In this document: piece by piece, positions 10,961 through 21,374 of the stretch
Layout: each line of letters starts with the position of its first letter
Position numbering within the stretch: the stretch's first letter is position 1
From: Pseudopyrenochaeta lycopersici
Lineage: Eukaryota; Ascomycota; Dothideomycetes; Pleosporales; Pseudopyrenochaetaceae
Assembly (NCBI GenBank): GCA_003313425.1
Contig: NHZP01000072.1
Location: 62,001-126,000, forward strand
Direction of reading: 5' to 3'
Length of the DNA: 64,000 nucleotides
The notes under the pieces: generated by a model
Database searches by the model: none
Seen by the model: the letters and a program-made list of their open reading frames with translations, nothing else
Told to the model about the DNA's origin: nothing
Program-made: the position numbers and the translations under genes

Positions 10961-11296
10961 ATGAAGTGTTGTAATTAAGTGTTTTATGCTGTGCAATTTG
11001 TGTCTTCCCTTCCCTTGTTGTCCACAGCGCCATTGTTGTTCTGTTGCGAGAATGCGGGCCAGTCCTTGCGCTAGCGCGACCTCAACCACGAACACCAACC
11101 CCTAACCCCTTCAACTAGGCAAGTTATCGCGCTGCAAATCGCGTGGATGGCGCAGTTTAGCGTTGCGAAAAACATATCTAAATCTTAGCTAGAACGAGCT
11201 GCGCAATGTAATTCCAGTCTACAATCAAAAAGTATTCCAGTGCTTATCATGATGCAAAATCCCCTGACAATCCTGTAGTTACTGTCACTAACAAAA
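10961..11296. other. no gene seen
   Basis: Mixed-composition sequence between the unidentified remnant and the recombinase gene. It probably contains the 3' end of the Crypton element, but no terminal repeat could be fixed by eye. Confidence 0.3.
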
Positions 11297-13597
11297 TCAA
11301 ACCCACAAATAGGATGAAGGTTCGTCTATTAAAGTATAAATCTTAGAGCATCTCTGCTGCTGCTGCTGCTGCTGCTGCTGGCTCAGCTGCCACATGGCGG
11401 CCTCCTCGCTCGTGCGCCGTGCCTGTGATATACGCGTGATCTCCTTAATAATCTCGAGCCGTAGAGAGTACCACTGTAGCTCACTACGCCTGCCTGCCCT
11501 CCAGGGGCTTCCCCACCGCCTATCGAGCTCGCCGATCGAAGGCTGGCCTTGGAGGCCTACCGTCCACTCGCGCCAGAGATCCTCTACTGTGCGTACAGCG
11601 CGGCACATCCTATACTGTGGTGGAGGTACTGGCCCTAGCCCTGCCTCCTGGACGGCAAGAGCAGGAGCAGGAGGGCTGGGCGAGCGGGCAAGAGGCGTAG
11701 CTATTAGGCTCGCTTGAGCAGAGGCGTACCTGCTTGATGCTGTATCCTTACTTGATGCGGCGCCTGGCAGCTGCAGCAGCGGATTCAGGAGGCCTGCTGG
11801 TTGCGGCGCCTCGAGCCTGAATACAAGGCTGCCAGATGTAAAAGACGTGAGCTGCTTCTGTAGCTGCTGTGAGTGTACTGACTGTACGCGCATCTGCTCC
11901 TTAATAGATATGCTGAGCTCCTTGATTCGCTGCTCATTGCGAGCATCTACCGCCTGTAGCTGGTCTGCTAGCAGTGGGATAGCTTGGTACAAGATGGACA
12001 GCCGGCTCGGCGCTACCTCTGCGTCTAGAGATGCCTCTACCTCCTGCGCAAAGGCGGGGTAGGCGTGATGCGTGAATACAGGGTGATTCCATAGAGGGTG
12101 GCGAGGAAACTGCCTCTGTAGCGCGACTGAGTCCTGCAGTACTACCTCCCTAAGGTAGAATAGTAGGCTTGTAAGGCATGCCGCGGCGAGGTCGTTAATC
12201 TGGCCATCTTGCGTACCAAAACGACCCTCCCACACGTCAAGCTTAGGCCAGATGAGTGATAAGAGCGCGGCTGGCGGCGTGACGCCTGCGCGTGGGATCT
12301 CAAAGCAGCCTATCTGTGGTGGATGGCCGGCCATCGTCCTCATGAACTTGCGCGGCAGCGCGGTAAGGTAGCAGCCAACCATCTGCTCTTGATTCCACCT
12401 GCCAGCGCGCCTGATCTGATCCTCGCTGATGCCTTTAAGCTCCGCCAGCTTTGCGCCAGCACTGCGGCTAAGGTGGGTCTTCTTAGCTGACTGGATACCG
12501 GCGTAGCTAAAGGCCCGGGCAACCCAGTCGCGCTGCGCGTTGTAGGACAGGGCAGCCGTAGGAGATGTACGGCTACTGCTGCTACTACTGCTGCTTGCCT
12601 TGATTAGCTGCGTACCGTACTAGGCAGAGCGCTGGCTGAAGTCAGGAAACGGCTCCTCGCCTAGGTCCCATCTGTAGAGTAGGTAGAAAGCTAGCCCGCT
12701 GAGCATACAGAGCAGCGGCTTCCTGTTACGTAGAGCACCAATCGTCTCTAGCCGGCCGTGCTGGTTCTGCTTGCTAGCGCGTGTTGTAAATATGAGTGGT
12801 ATACAGCGTGTAGGCCCCTCGCCTTTAAATTCAAATGTAAACAGATCTGATAGCTCTGCAGCGCGGCGGTCGCCGCCACGGGTGAGCATGTAGTGGCCAA
12901 GCAGGATATCAACGAGCGTACGCAGGTGGCACTCTGGCGCAGAGTCGGCACCGTGCAGCCAGAGCTCTCTGCAGGTATGCTCAAACTCTTCCTCAGAGTA
13001 GCCGTCAAGCAGCGTATCTCTGCCTTTGTCGGCGTACTGCGCACGATCCTGCTGGGCATCACGCCGCTGTAGAGACCGCAGGTACTCACGCGCGGTATCC
13101 TCGCGCGGCGACAGGTGGCAGTTCCTGCCCAGCGCTTTCTGGTCCTGATAGAGGTTGGTGATTGCAGTAACGTAGGTCCGTACTGAGCGCCAGGAGAGGC
13201 GAGTCTCGCCTTGAGGGACGTCGCTGGCAACCTTGCGAGACTTGGCTCTTAGTGGCCTGTTCGCTACCTCCTCGACTAGGAACAGCAGCAGCTTCTGCTC
13301 AGTTACTGTATCCCCGTCTTGATAACGCTTCCGCGTACAGAAGTCCTGGATAGGTAGTCAATTAGTACCTGCCTGCCTGCCGGCCGGCCGGCCGACCTGC
13401 AGATGCGCGTGCATACGCACCTTAAACTCTGCCTGCTTTGGCAGATATACCTGGTTCATGTTCTCTGGCCGCTGCTCCCGAATCATGGCTACTAGCTGAT
13501 AGGCGTTAGCTTGTAGCTCTGCGTTGTTGATAACGTCGCGCTCAATGCTGTCGACGCGCTCAACGCGCGCGCGGCGCAGGTTACGCTTTGGCGGCAT
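11297..13597 (-). pseudogene. Crypton-type tyrosine recombinase, one in-frame stop
   Basis: Exons complement(11297-13345) and complement(13421-13597) encode about 741 residues. The 75-nt intron has donor GTGCGT, branch TACTAAT and acceptor ATCCAG; removing it fuses PKQAEFK to DFCTRKRYQDGD. The central part (MLTRGGDRRAAELSDLF, PLLCMLSGLAFYLLYRWDL) matches the Ndc10/Crypton recombinase core. Catalytic residues are visible as Arg in TRGGDRR, HLSR (HxxR) and Tyr in GCYLTALPRKFMR. The C-terminus has a GCR1_C-like DNA-binding segment (VEDLWREWTVGL) and a polyglutamine run. Cryptons move through a circular intermediate. The only lesion is a TAG at 12620-12622, where Trp is expected (CCA to CTA on the plus strand, a RIP-type change). 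Base composition is much richer in G+C than the neighbours. Confidence 0.82.
11354..11380 (-). repeat. (CAG)9 microsatellite, polyglutamine of the recombinase
   Basis: Nine CTG triplets on the plus strand, read as glutamine codons on the minus strand near the recombinase C-terminus. Confidence 0.9.
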
Positions 13598-14046
13598 CTC
13601 TCCCCTTTTCCCCCTAGCAACCTTTGGTACGGAAGCAGCAGCAGTAGCAGCAGCGCCAGCAGGCCCTCCTATATACGCCTCATCACGGCCGTAGCAGTAG
13701 CGCACCACCACCACCACCAGCCCAGCTGCAGCAGGTAGATAGGCGGTAGGGGTAGCAGGCGGCCCTCCTGAGAGGTCAGCCCCAGATCAGCGCCCATGCC
13801 GGATAGGGGGGTTCCATACCCAGGCCGGGCGGCCGGGCGAGCACGTAAGCAGCACCGCCAAAGCAGGCTGGCCAACCAGGGCGCGCGAGGGCCGTACGGT
13901 ACGCGGAGTCGGGCGCCCGAGGTCAGCGGGAAGCCCACGGCCGCCGTGATAACCACCGCGGGTGGCGGGCGCCCGTGGTGGATATCCGCCTGGCACCGTG
14001 CAGGGGTGCCGGGGCTTTGGCGAGGCAGCGAGATCAGCCAGCCGTC
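13598..14046. other. GC-rich spacer upstream of the recombinase
   Basis: Strongly G+C-rich, CpG-rich sequence with palindromic stretches (for example the ccaccgcgggtggcgggcgc region near 13950-13985). It lies between the recombinase start and the truncated Fot transposase and probably contains the Crypton 5' region and its insertion border. The high CpG and CpA content indicates it has not been through RIP. Confidence 0.4.
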
Positions 14047-15145
14047 AGCGCGACCACGGACACCAAAAGTTGTTACTAGCTCAGACATTGTTGGACGAGC
14101 AGTCATGGTTCAGCCAGGTGACCGCACCTGGGTCACAACAATTGAGTGTGTTAGCGCGACAGGCAAGCTACTCTCTCCTTTCATCATCCTGCCTGGCAAG
14201 TACCATCAGTCCTCCTGGTATCTCAGCCTGCCTACAGGCTCTGCAGCAGGCTCAGTACTCGCAGTAAGCGATAATGGCTGGACAACTCATGAGCTAGGCC
14301 TTGAGTGGCTGAAGCACTTCAATCGACAAACAGCTAGTCGCGCTCAAGGAGCCTATCACCTGCTTATACTAGACGGCCATAGCAGCCATGCGACAATTGA
14401 GTTTGACCAATTCTGTAAGGAGAACAGAATTATTACTCTCTGCATGCCACCTCACACCTCACATCTCTTGCAGCCTCTTGATGTTGGCTGCTTTGCTCCT
14501 CTCAAGCGTGCGTACAGCAAGGCAATAGAAGAGCTTATACTCCAAGGCATACACCACATTGATAAGCTAGACTTTCTCTCTATCTACTTCAAGGTTAGAG
14601 TAGAGGCATTATCAGATAAGAATACCAAAGCAGGCTTTCAGGCAACAGGCCTTGTACCAGCTTGTCCTGAGCGCGTCCTCTCGTCGCTTACAGTTGTCCG
14701 TACGCCATCCCCACCACTAGTAACAGCAGCAGTAGCTGAGTGGACAGCTGAAACGCCGCGCACTGTACCTCAGCTTAAGCAGCAGGTGCAGCTAGTCAAA
14801 GAGCTCCTACATCGTTAGTCTCAGAGCCCAAGTAGTCAAGCTATTCAGCAAATTGTCAAAGGTTGTCAGCTTGCGCTAGACTCAGCAGCTCTCCTAGCAG
14901 ATGAGAATTCAAGGCTGCGCGCAGCTCTTCGACGTAAAAAACATAAGCAGAAGCAGCATAGGCAGTATATAGCTCGCGGAGGAGCTTTGCAGGTTGAGGA
15001 GGGTCAGCGACTTGCTGCAGAGGCTGATAAGGTGGTTAATGAGGGTAGTCAAGCTCAGCCAGCGCAGAGGCGTCAGCGAGCATTGCCAACGTGCAGCAAC
15101 TGTCATATTCAAGGACATACTCGAACCCAGTGTAAAAGTACATAG
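14047..15145 (+). pseudogene. Fot transposase fragment (element C)
   Basis: The frame starts inside the catalytic domain (KVVTSSDIVGRAVMVQPGDR) and continues through LILDGHSSHATIEF and LLQPLDVGCFAPLKRAY. It ends with a basic tail and a CCHC knuckle (CSNCHIQGHTRTQC) near 15130. One TAG at 14816-14818 interrupts an otherwise continuous frame. The N-terminal DNA-binding domains and the first catalytic Asp are missing. Close relatives are the copies at 57553 and 56937. Confidence 0.8.
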
Positions 15146-15267
15146 ACTAGCTTATCTCCTTACTAAATTTAAAATTTATTATACTGTTGTAAAGTAATTA
15201 AGTAAAAAGGTGCGTTGGTTTTGGTGGGGCTAACCACTGGTTTTAACCACTGACTGGTGGGACACGT
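14047..15267 (+). mobile_element. Fot/pogo-type element C, 5'-truncated
   Basis: Only the right part of a plus-strand Fot element remains. Its right end closes at 15267 with TA at 15268-15269. Read inward on the minus strand, it is leader acgtgtcc plus two degenerate 17-nt units (caccagtcagtggttaa, aaccagtggttagcccc). The left border coincides with the end of the GC-rich Crypton flank, so Crypton insertion or recombination probably removed the 5' half. Confidence 0.7.
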
Positions 15268-15269
15268 TA

Positions 15270-16140
15270 ACGTGTTCCACAAGCGAGCCGATCAAACAAG
15301 CGAACCGATCAGTAGCCCTACAAGTTAAGCAATTGATCCACTCTACCAAACTACAACGCATAGAATAAATAATATATAAACTACTATGCTGTTTTTCGGC
15401 GCTTTGGGCACGTACGAGCAGTGTGTTCAAGCGACTCACACATACTGCATTTGCGTGGGGCGCGTGTTCGAGGCTTACGAGACATTGCACGAGCCTCGCT
15501 CTGAAGGACATCCTCTTCAATTTGCGCCTCCACCTGACGCTCGTGTATCTTCTCCTGGCCATCCTTGATAGTACACATATATCCCCCTTCAATAGTTGTA
15601 CGAGACTGAGCTTTCTTCCGCTTTTGTCGTGCATTTTCAGCTTGAAGTGCTGCGTTCTCACCTCAAGAATTGCCTTCTCATAGCCCTTTAGCAGCTGCTG
15701 AAAGGCACGCTCTGTTGGAGAACGAGAGGTTTTCGCACGAAGCCTACGTTGATCTTGAATGTGCTTCGCCTGGCGCTTAACCTCGGTAAGGTTCTGAGGT
15801 GTTTTTGACTCCCATTCGGAGCCCTCGGTATGTACTGGACTTGGAGTCCGTACGACAGGCGGTAAGCTACTAAGGACTTGTTCTGGATCGTATGGAACAA
15901 GGCCGGTAGCTCGAAAACCACTCTGGATATTTTTGCCGTAATTGCTTTACTATGTGCGGAGTAGTAGACGTCAAAGAAGTCTTCTTTCGTTATGTGATTG
16001 ATGCTAAGCCTCATCTTCCCCTCTATCTCTTTACCGTACGAGACCTTAAGTGGGCTAAAACAGCCTACATCAAGTGGCTGGAGTAGATGGGAGGAATGTG
16101 CGGGCATACAGAGCGCAATAATACAGTTCTGCTTACAGTA
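15270..16140 (-). mobile_element. Fot/pogo-type element D, truncated
   Basis: Begins at 15270, sharing the TA at 15268-15269 with element C. The terminus is leader acgtgttc plus units cacaagcgagccgatca and aacaagcgaaccgatca. The other end was not found and homology fades before 16200. Two elements meeting at one TA indicate insertion of one beside the other. Confidence 0.7.
15384..16107 (-). pseudogene. transposase C-terminal half (element D), frameshifted
   Basis: The minus strand encodes the end of a Fot transposase in at least two frames: first MPAHSSHLLQPLDVGCFSPL (third catalytic Asp) at ~16107, and later a charged tail and CCHC knuckle (CSMCESLEHTARTC) at ~15384-15578. The helix-turn-helix domains and the first two catalytic Asp residues are absent. 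Confidence 0.7.
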
Positions 16141-16286
16141 GTCCTACGGACTTCGGCTGCAATATCTCTTTATCTCGTCTGGTAGGTTATATATGCATGC
16201 ACGCTGCATCCTCTCGCTAGTGCTCCTGGAACTTTTTGGCCATCGATCTAACAGATCCTCGCTCGGGCCTGATCATCTTTGCCAGA

Positions 16287-17292
16287 TCATTCCCGAGGCT
16301 TAGGATAGGGCGCCGGCGGATCAGTGTCGTAGCCGTCTTTTTTGTTCTGGTTGTCGGCCATGTCGACGGTTGTGCATAGTTTGTGGGCGCGGATTTCGCT
16401 GAGGAGTTGCGCTTCCGCTGCGTCCATTTCGCAGTTGGAGGAGAGATGGTGAGTTGGGTGCGGGTTGCTACCTGTGGGTGTAGAGGTTAGTGAGGGGTGG
16501 ATAACTGAATGTGGTTGTTGATGTTGCTGCTGCGAGGAGCGTTGAGGAGCGAGATGTGCTGTCGGGTGAGTTTCGAGAGTTGCAGGGTCCGGGATCAGGT
16601 CTTGCACGTTCGGTAGGAAGATGGGGAGTTGGGGGTGTCGGATTGTGGCATGCAAGAGTAGAGAGACTAGTTGGTGTTGTGGGAGGGTTGAGAAGTATGC
16701 GCGTTTCTGAATCTGTTATTACAGTAACGCGAGATAAGATGATGGGGGACGTACCTCATCTAGTGATAGACTCTCTGCAGCGACTAGACCTTCTGTACCT
16801 TGCACCACGTTCTGCTTCGACCGCTCACAAGGCCCACATAACCATCCCTTCTTCTGCACATTGACCACCGCATTGCTAATGGGCGGATTATGACAATGCT
16901 GGTGATATGCTGTGTTGCACACATCGCAGAATACGATCCGGTTGTTTCCCGGCTCTGTCCCCCGATGGCATGTCCTGCATTTCGCAGCCAGCAGAGTCTT
17001 CGTAGACTTCCTTCGCTTGGCTCCTTGTGCCGGTTCTGGAAGTGTCGGTACAAACGCGGCTGGCTTGTTCACATTGCGACCGGACTTTGTTCGCGTGGGT
17101 AGTGGTGTATGCGATGATGAAATGATGGAATCGTCGTCGTCCTTCGTCATGTTAAGACATGTTCTGGATACTCGTTCCATAGCCACCTACATCGCTATCG
17201 TCCATACTCTCAGAGCACTTCCTCTTGCCTCCTCGTCCGCCGCCTCGTCCTCTTCCACGTCCCCGTCCTCTGCCTGGCTCTCGAGCAGACAT
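16287..17292 (-). CDS. PHD-finger protein, three exons
   Basis: Exons complement(17191-17292), complement(16755-17141) and complement(16287-16712) give a continuous 304-residue protein. Intron 1 (49 nt) has donor GTAGGT, a TCTTAAC branch and acceptor CGAAG. Intron 2 (42 nt) has donor GTACGT and acceptor AACAG. The N-terminus is an Arg-Gly-rich tract and an acidic run. Residues ~89-139 form a C4HC3 PHD zinc finger (CRTCHRG, IVFCDVC, YHQHCHNPP, WLCGPC). Downstream lie RAYFSTLPQHQLVSLLLHA and PNVQDLIPDP, which I recall as conserved in Dothideomycete orthologues. PHD fingers read histone H3 tails, so a chromatin role is likely. The intact frame among transposons suggests a conserved single-copy gene. 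The start is the first ATG that yields the RG-rich tract. Confidence 0.82.
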
Positions 17293-17663
17293 GAGCGCAG
17301 GCGACGCACTTCGTTCCAGCTGTCTTCAGCGTGCTCGGCATTTCAACCACCCCTTCCTCTCCTGCCGCTTCCAGGACCTGGCGGTTGTTGGCTGTTTGTT
17401 GCTAGTAACGTAATTCTGCAGTATCTCCACCCTCTTCCCCTCGAACGCGGCGGTTCCTCGATTCCAAAACTAAACCCCATTGGGACATCAGGTCGCCCGT
17501 TTGGGCCACACCCTTTACGCCACAGTCCCCATTCTGTCACTCTGTGCTTGTTCGTTGTTGTCTTCGTCTCTCATAGATTGGTTGCGTCAACGTGGATTGT
17601 TATCGTTTTAGTTTTGCACCTGCCGCCCACTTGCAGCAATCTTGTCGCAGGCCAGGAAATATC

Positions 17664-17842
17664 TGTATTAGTAATCCAGCTGTGATGCTGCAAGTAAATC
17701 TGCGGGTTGGAGTACCCACACTTCAGACACAACATCAATCAATACAACGCTGCTGCTTATCATCATTATCTCAGCTTTCATCGTTTTAGCACGTCCAGTA
17801 CGACATCATGCCTTCATCCACAAAAAATAGGAACAATTTTTC
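17664..17842. repeat. dispersed repeat R1, copy 1
   Basis: About 145-180 bp, starting tgtattagtaatccagctgt, recur with few differences at 29541-29717. The copy at 29541 leads into Fot transposase remnants, so R1 is probably part of that transposon's coding or flanking sequence. Confidence 0.6.
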
Positions 17843-18276
17843 AACACTATCGCGCACATCCAGAATCACAATACATTCACCTCATATTTGTGCCTCATTT
17901 TCTTCACCCATTTTCACTGTTCGTTTAACACACACGTACAATTCGACACTCTACTACAGTATCTCGTAATAATAGCTGTTGCACGTGGCACTACAGCCTC
18001 ATTTTAGTGGAGTTGTTGTAGCGAATCTGGGCATCATGCGCACGGACACGGTACAAGGCCACATGGACGCGCCGCCCGTCGCGAAAAAGTTCGTCGGGCG
18101 CTAAACAAGCTGCCCAACTGATTCAGGATTAGCTTGCGTCAGCACGCCTCCAGTCCTCCTCCACAAAGGAGGCCCGACATCGAATCAGCTTCCAGCAACT
18201 TCCTCAGCGTCAAAGACCCAGCAATCCTTCCATCGAGCCTATCGTCAACTATACGTGCAAGCGGCCAGCATCTACA

Positions 18277-18838
18277 ATGGGAGACATTCCGCTTCAGCGT
18301 TGGAATACAAGCGACTGGAAAATCTTCTTTGGTGATCGAGGCCCGAAGATTCGCGAAATCACCGAATGTTTAGGCCTCTCTTGCGACTCAAACCACGGTA
18401 TCCTGAAATTTTCCGAGCCTGAATCAAACAAACTATTTGAAAGGGTGCAAGAACTGTCCAAGAACCTTCCTAAAGATCTAAACGGTCTGCTTACGTCTGC
18501 ATCGCGCCCCGACACCCTCGACAAGGAGCTTAACGAGTTGCTGAGTACCTTTGGTCCTGTGATTTGGGGCAAAGATGTAAATGACCGCAAGCGACTACTA
18601 CTAGCGCCTCGCTCAAAGAGCAATTATTCTAAGGATCTCTTCTATGAAGTCCCTGAAGATCGAGAGATGTAGGTGGGATACTAGTGTCGCGCTTCGTCAA
18701 ATCGACTGACTTTTTGTTGATTGAAAATACACCTCCATCGATGGATTTACCGAGAAGCGGGCACCCATGTTCCGTCAAGGCCGTCAAGGACGCTAACAAG
18801 AAACTCGGCTGCGAGAGGTTCAAGAATGAATCCTGGTA
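18277..18838 (+). pseudogene. unidentified gene remnant, frameshifted
   Basis: A 131-codon frame (MGDIPLQRWNTSDWKIFFGD...) ends at 18672. Coding then appears to continue in another frame from ~18678 (ILVSRFVKSTDFLLIENTPP, KLGCERFKNESWY), reached by a one-base shift near 18676, and again stops near 18838. No domain is recognised. Similar decay continues to ~18950 with a fragment reading FYGRVYIGKKARSSIVYIIR. Confidence 0.45.
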
Positions 18839-18946
18839 TTGACGCTGAGCCTTTTATGGTAGGGTCTACATCGGTAAGAAAGCTCGTAGTTCCATTGTTT
18901 ACATCATAAGACATTCTGACAAGGTTTGTAGCCACCATCTGAGGCA

Positions 18947-19924
18947 TTGCGGCGCGGAGCTTTGGGCGATACAATCGCACCCGTACCCGCCAGAGCGCAA
19001 CAAACTAATACGAGGAAACGGAATGCCGACACCCACAACTGGATCGGCCCTACTGAAAAGCGGCCTTCCAGAAATGCAAACTGTTCTGTCGGGGAGATCC
19101 CAAAAGAGTCTTTTTTTACAATACAAAACCCCGGGAACAGCTACCAATCACCCTATACATCCACATTAACTCCTCCTCCTCGTAGTGCACAGAATGACCA
19201 ACATAATTCTACTAACCCTCGTCCGACCCATGCCGCTACTTCACCCACCCCAGTGGCTTCGAATGCACCCGGCAACCACCACCACCACCACCACGCTCCT
19301 GAACCGATTCGCAGCTCTCTCTCCGAAAACCAAGTGCTACCATTGTCGCCGACAGGAGTTCTCAATCCGCATCCCACTATGGGCTACCGCCAAGATAGTT
19401 CAGAGAGAAATAGGATCCCTGCTCCTCGCGAGGTGACCCTCAAACAGTGCGAGCTTCTACGGCTGCTCTTGGAATACCTGTTACCCAGAGATGGAAATAA
19501 GCCCGATGAATTCGCTTTGTTAAAATATCTAGAGGAAATATGGACTGATCATGAGACAGAATTCAGGCTCGCCATGGAACCACTATTCGACTGTCACCGT
19601 GAAGTCCTTCTTGTATGGATCAACGAGCAGCGGAAAATGAGTCAGCTTCGGGTGATGATAGAATGTCAATCTAGCGCGCAGACCATGGAAATGGTGGACC
19701 GAGTGCTGGCCATAAATGACCTCCGCATCTTGCGACTGAGGTGGAAGGCACTCAATGCACATGATAAGAACCAAGACCTATCATCAGAGGACTTGTTGTG
19801 TAGGACTTTCGCAATGATGACAAAAACAGAGGGGACAGAGTGCTTGTTTAAGGAAGGGCTGGACAGACTCACAGAGACTGCGCTGAGCGTAATGAGATCC
19901 GAAGGCTTGGCCATTTTGATATAG
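18947..19924 (+). CDS. hypothetical protein, 325 aa
   Basis: An open frame of 325 residues. The first ~150 residues are low-complexity (Pro, Ser, Thr and Asn rich, with a run of seven His encoded by CAC/CAT near 19280). The last ~170 residues look like a folded helical domain (LKQCELLRLLLEYLLPRDGN, EVLLVWINEQRKMSQLR, LDRLTETALSVMRSEGL). I do not recognise the family. The ATG may not be the original start, because coding-like sequence runs upstream in another frame; the gene could be the 3' part of the remnant at 18277. No intron is needed within it. Confidence 0.5.
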   Translation: MRRGALGDTIAPVPARAQQTNTRKRNADTHNWIGPTEKRPSRNANCSVGEIPKESFFTIQNPGNSYQSPYTSTLTPPPRSAQNDQHNSTNPRPTHAATSPTPVASNAPGNHHHHHHAPEPIRSSLSENQVLPLSPTGVLNPHPTMGYRQDSSERNRIPAPREVTLKQCELLRLLLEYLLPRDGNKPDEFALLKYLEEIWTDHETEFRLAMEPLFDCHREVLLVWINEQRKMSQLRVMIECQSSAQTMEMVDRVLAINDLRILRLRWKALNAHDKNQDLSSEDLLCRTFAMMTKTEGTECLFKEGLDRLTETALSVMRSEGLAILI

Positions 19925-20615
19925 TCCTGGCATTCGTGTATTTAATATGTACATAGCAAACGCTTGAGCACCCTCCTCCCTGCCCTTACCCACCTTTCCA
20001 CAGCCACGACGTTGGCCCTAGCTTTACTTCTGCCTTCTCCCGAGATAGATAGTATCCAGAACTTACCGAGGGTCTTGTAACAGTGTTGAGGGCGAGCCTA
20101 GCAATGGGCACTCAGTAACCAGTTCACCCAACCAGCTGTGGTCCATACTGACCAAAGGTTCGGGGAGGGCACGACAGGAATTTTGATGAGGCACGGTCCC
20201 AGAAAGTGAGGCGAGCGAATCAGATGATGAAGAAATGGACTGTATGTTGGGCCCATTTACGGACGTAGCTCTAGCGGTTCCGTCGGATTTTCCTAACATC
20301 TTTATACCACGCCTTTTTCCTAACCTAAGCAGTTCCGTCGGATTTTTCTACTATCTTTATATTACGCTCTTTTCCTAACCTAAGTAGTTTAGCTACATGT
20401 TTTTTTCTTTTCTACTTTTCTATTTATTTCTAGATTATAAAAGAGTTACTGCTTTCTTACTTTCTTTTATAATACTTCTTTTCCTACTAGCCCTACTAAT
20501 CCTGACAATAACCTTCTACGAATCCTCTTCTATTTTAATAAACTATAATACTAGTTTTATAGCTATAGCCATTGCATTACTAAAATATTCACCCCAAATC
20601 CGCTCCTTATGTTGC
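19925..20615. other. no gene; AT-rich tract
   Basis: From about 20330 the sequence becomes strongly A+T rich with TpA-rich runs, typical of RIP-affected repeat remnants. No coding or repeat family was identified. Confidence 0.4.
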
Positions 20616-20832
20616 TGTCAGATTTGAGGGTCTTCACGCGACAGGCAATAAATAATAGATGAATCTTGATAGGGTCTGAAGATTGTTTCTTTTTATTGAT
20701 CGATCCTCTGTCTCTGATTTTCTTCCTTAGGTGTTGTGTTGTTACACCCGAGATTGGTGTTACGTGACTATCCCTCTTGTGTCTGCACATGACGTAGGCC
20801 GGCTGGATGTTCCAGGTACCTATTATCTGACA
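20616..20832. repeat. solo LTR-like repeat, TGTCAGA family, copy 2
   Basis: 217 bp from TGTCAGA to TCTGACA, flanked by a perfect 5-bp duplication gttgc (20611-20615 and 20833-20837). The duplication strongly supports retroelement-type insertion. Confidence 0.72.
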
Positions 20833-20957
20833 GTTGCACACCAAGCCATTGTGCATACTCGTCTGTGTCCTGTCCCTTATAGCCACACTTGCCTATCACT
20901 TCTACCCCGTCGCTAAACCCAATAGCGGCATTGTCAGATATAAGGCACATATCTAGT

Positions 20958-21128
20958 TGTCAGATACAAGCGAGGGTACGCGATACTGTATTGTAGTACA
21001 AAGCTCAGGTGTAACCACTTGGCACACACACTCTCCATAAAAGGAGAAAATAGGGAACACAATGGAACAACCACGTTCATCATCAAAAATTCATCATAGA
21101 TCAAGCCGAATAGTCCTTGAATCTGACA
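20958..21128. repeat. solo LTR-like repeat, TGTCAGA family, copy 3
   Basis: 171 bp from TGTCAGA to TCTGACA. Its left 60 bp (tacaagcgagggtacgcgat...) match, in reverse, the right half of the copy at 59666. A truncated end of another copy (tgtcagatataaggcacata) lies just upstream at ~20934. No target duplication is preserved. The following 21129-21374 is A+T rich and featureless. Confidence 0.55.
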
Positions 21129-21374
21129 GGCATACACTATTGATTCTGTAGATTAGCAATAGTTATTAGTCCTACTATTTATCGCTCCTTCTAATGTAGT
21201 ATTTCTGAACTTCTCTTTATATCTAAGAACTTTATAGATTATCTTTTACTATTTACCTATCTATAGTACATTTTTTACTCTCTTAAATTAATGAACTTGC
21301 TTATTAATAAACTTGCTTATTTATAATCTATATTTTTGTACTACCCTCGCTTATAGAAACTACTACCATCTATC

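Noticed and set aside
19270..19295. Run of His codons as an artificial affinity tag
   Set aside because: The run uses mixed context within a natural low-complexity Pro/Ser/Asn region and sits in mid-protein; no vector sequence is present.
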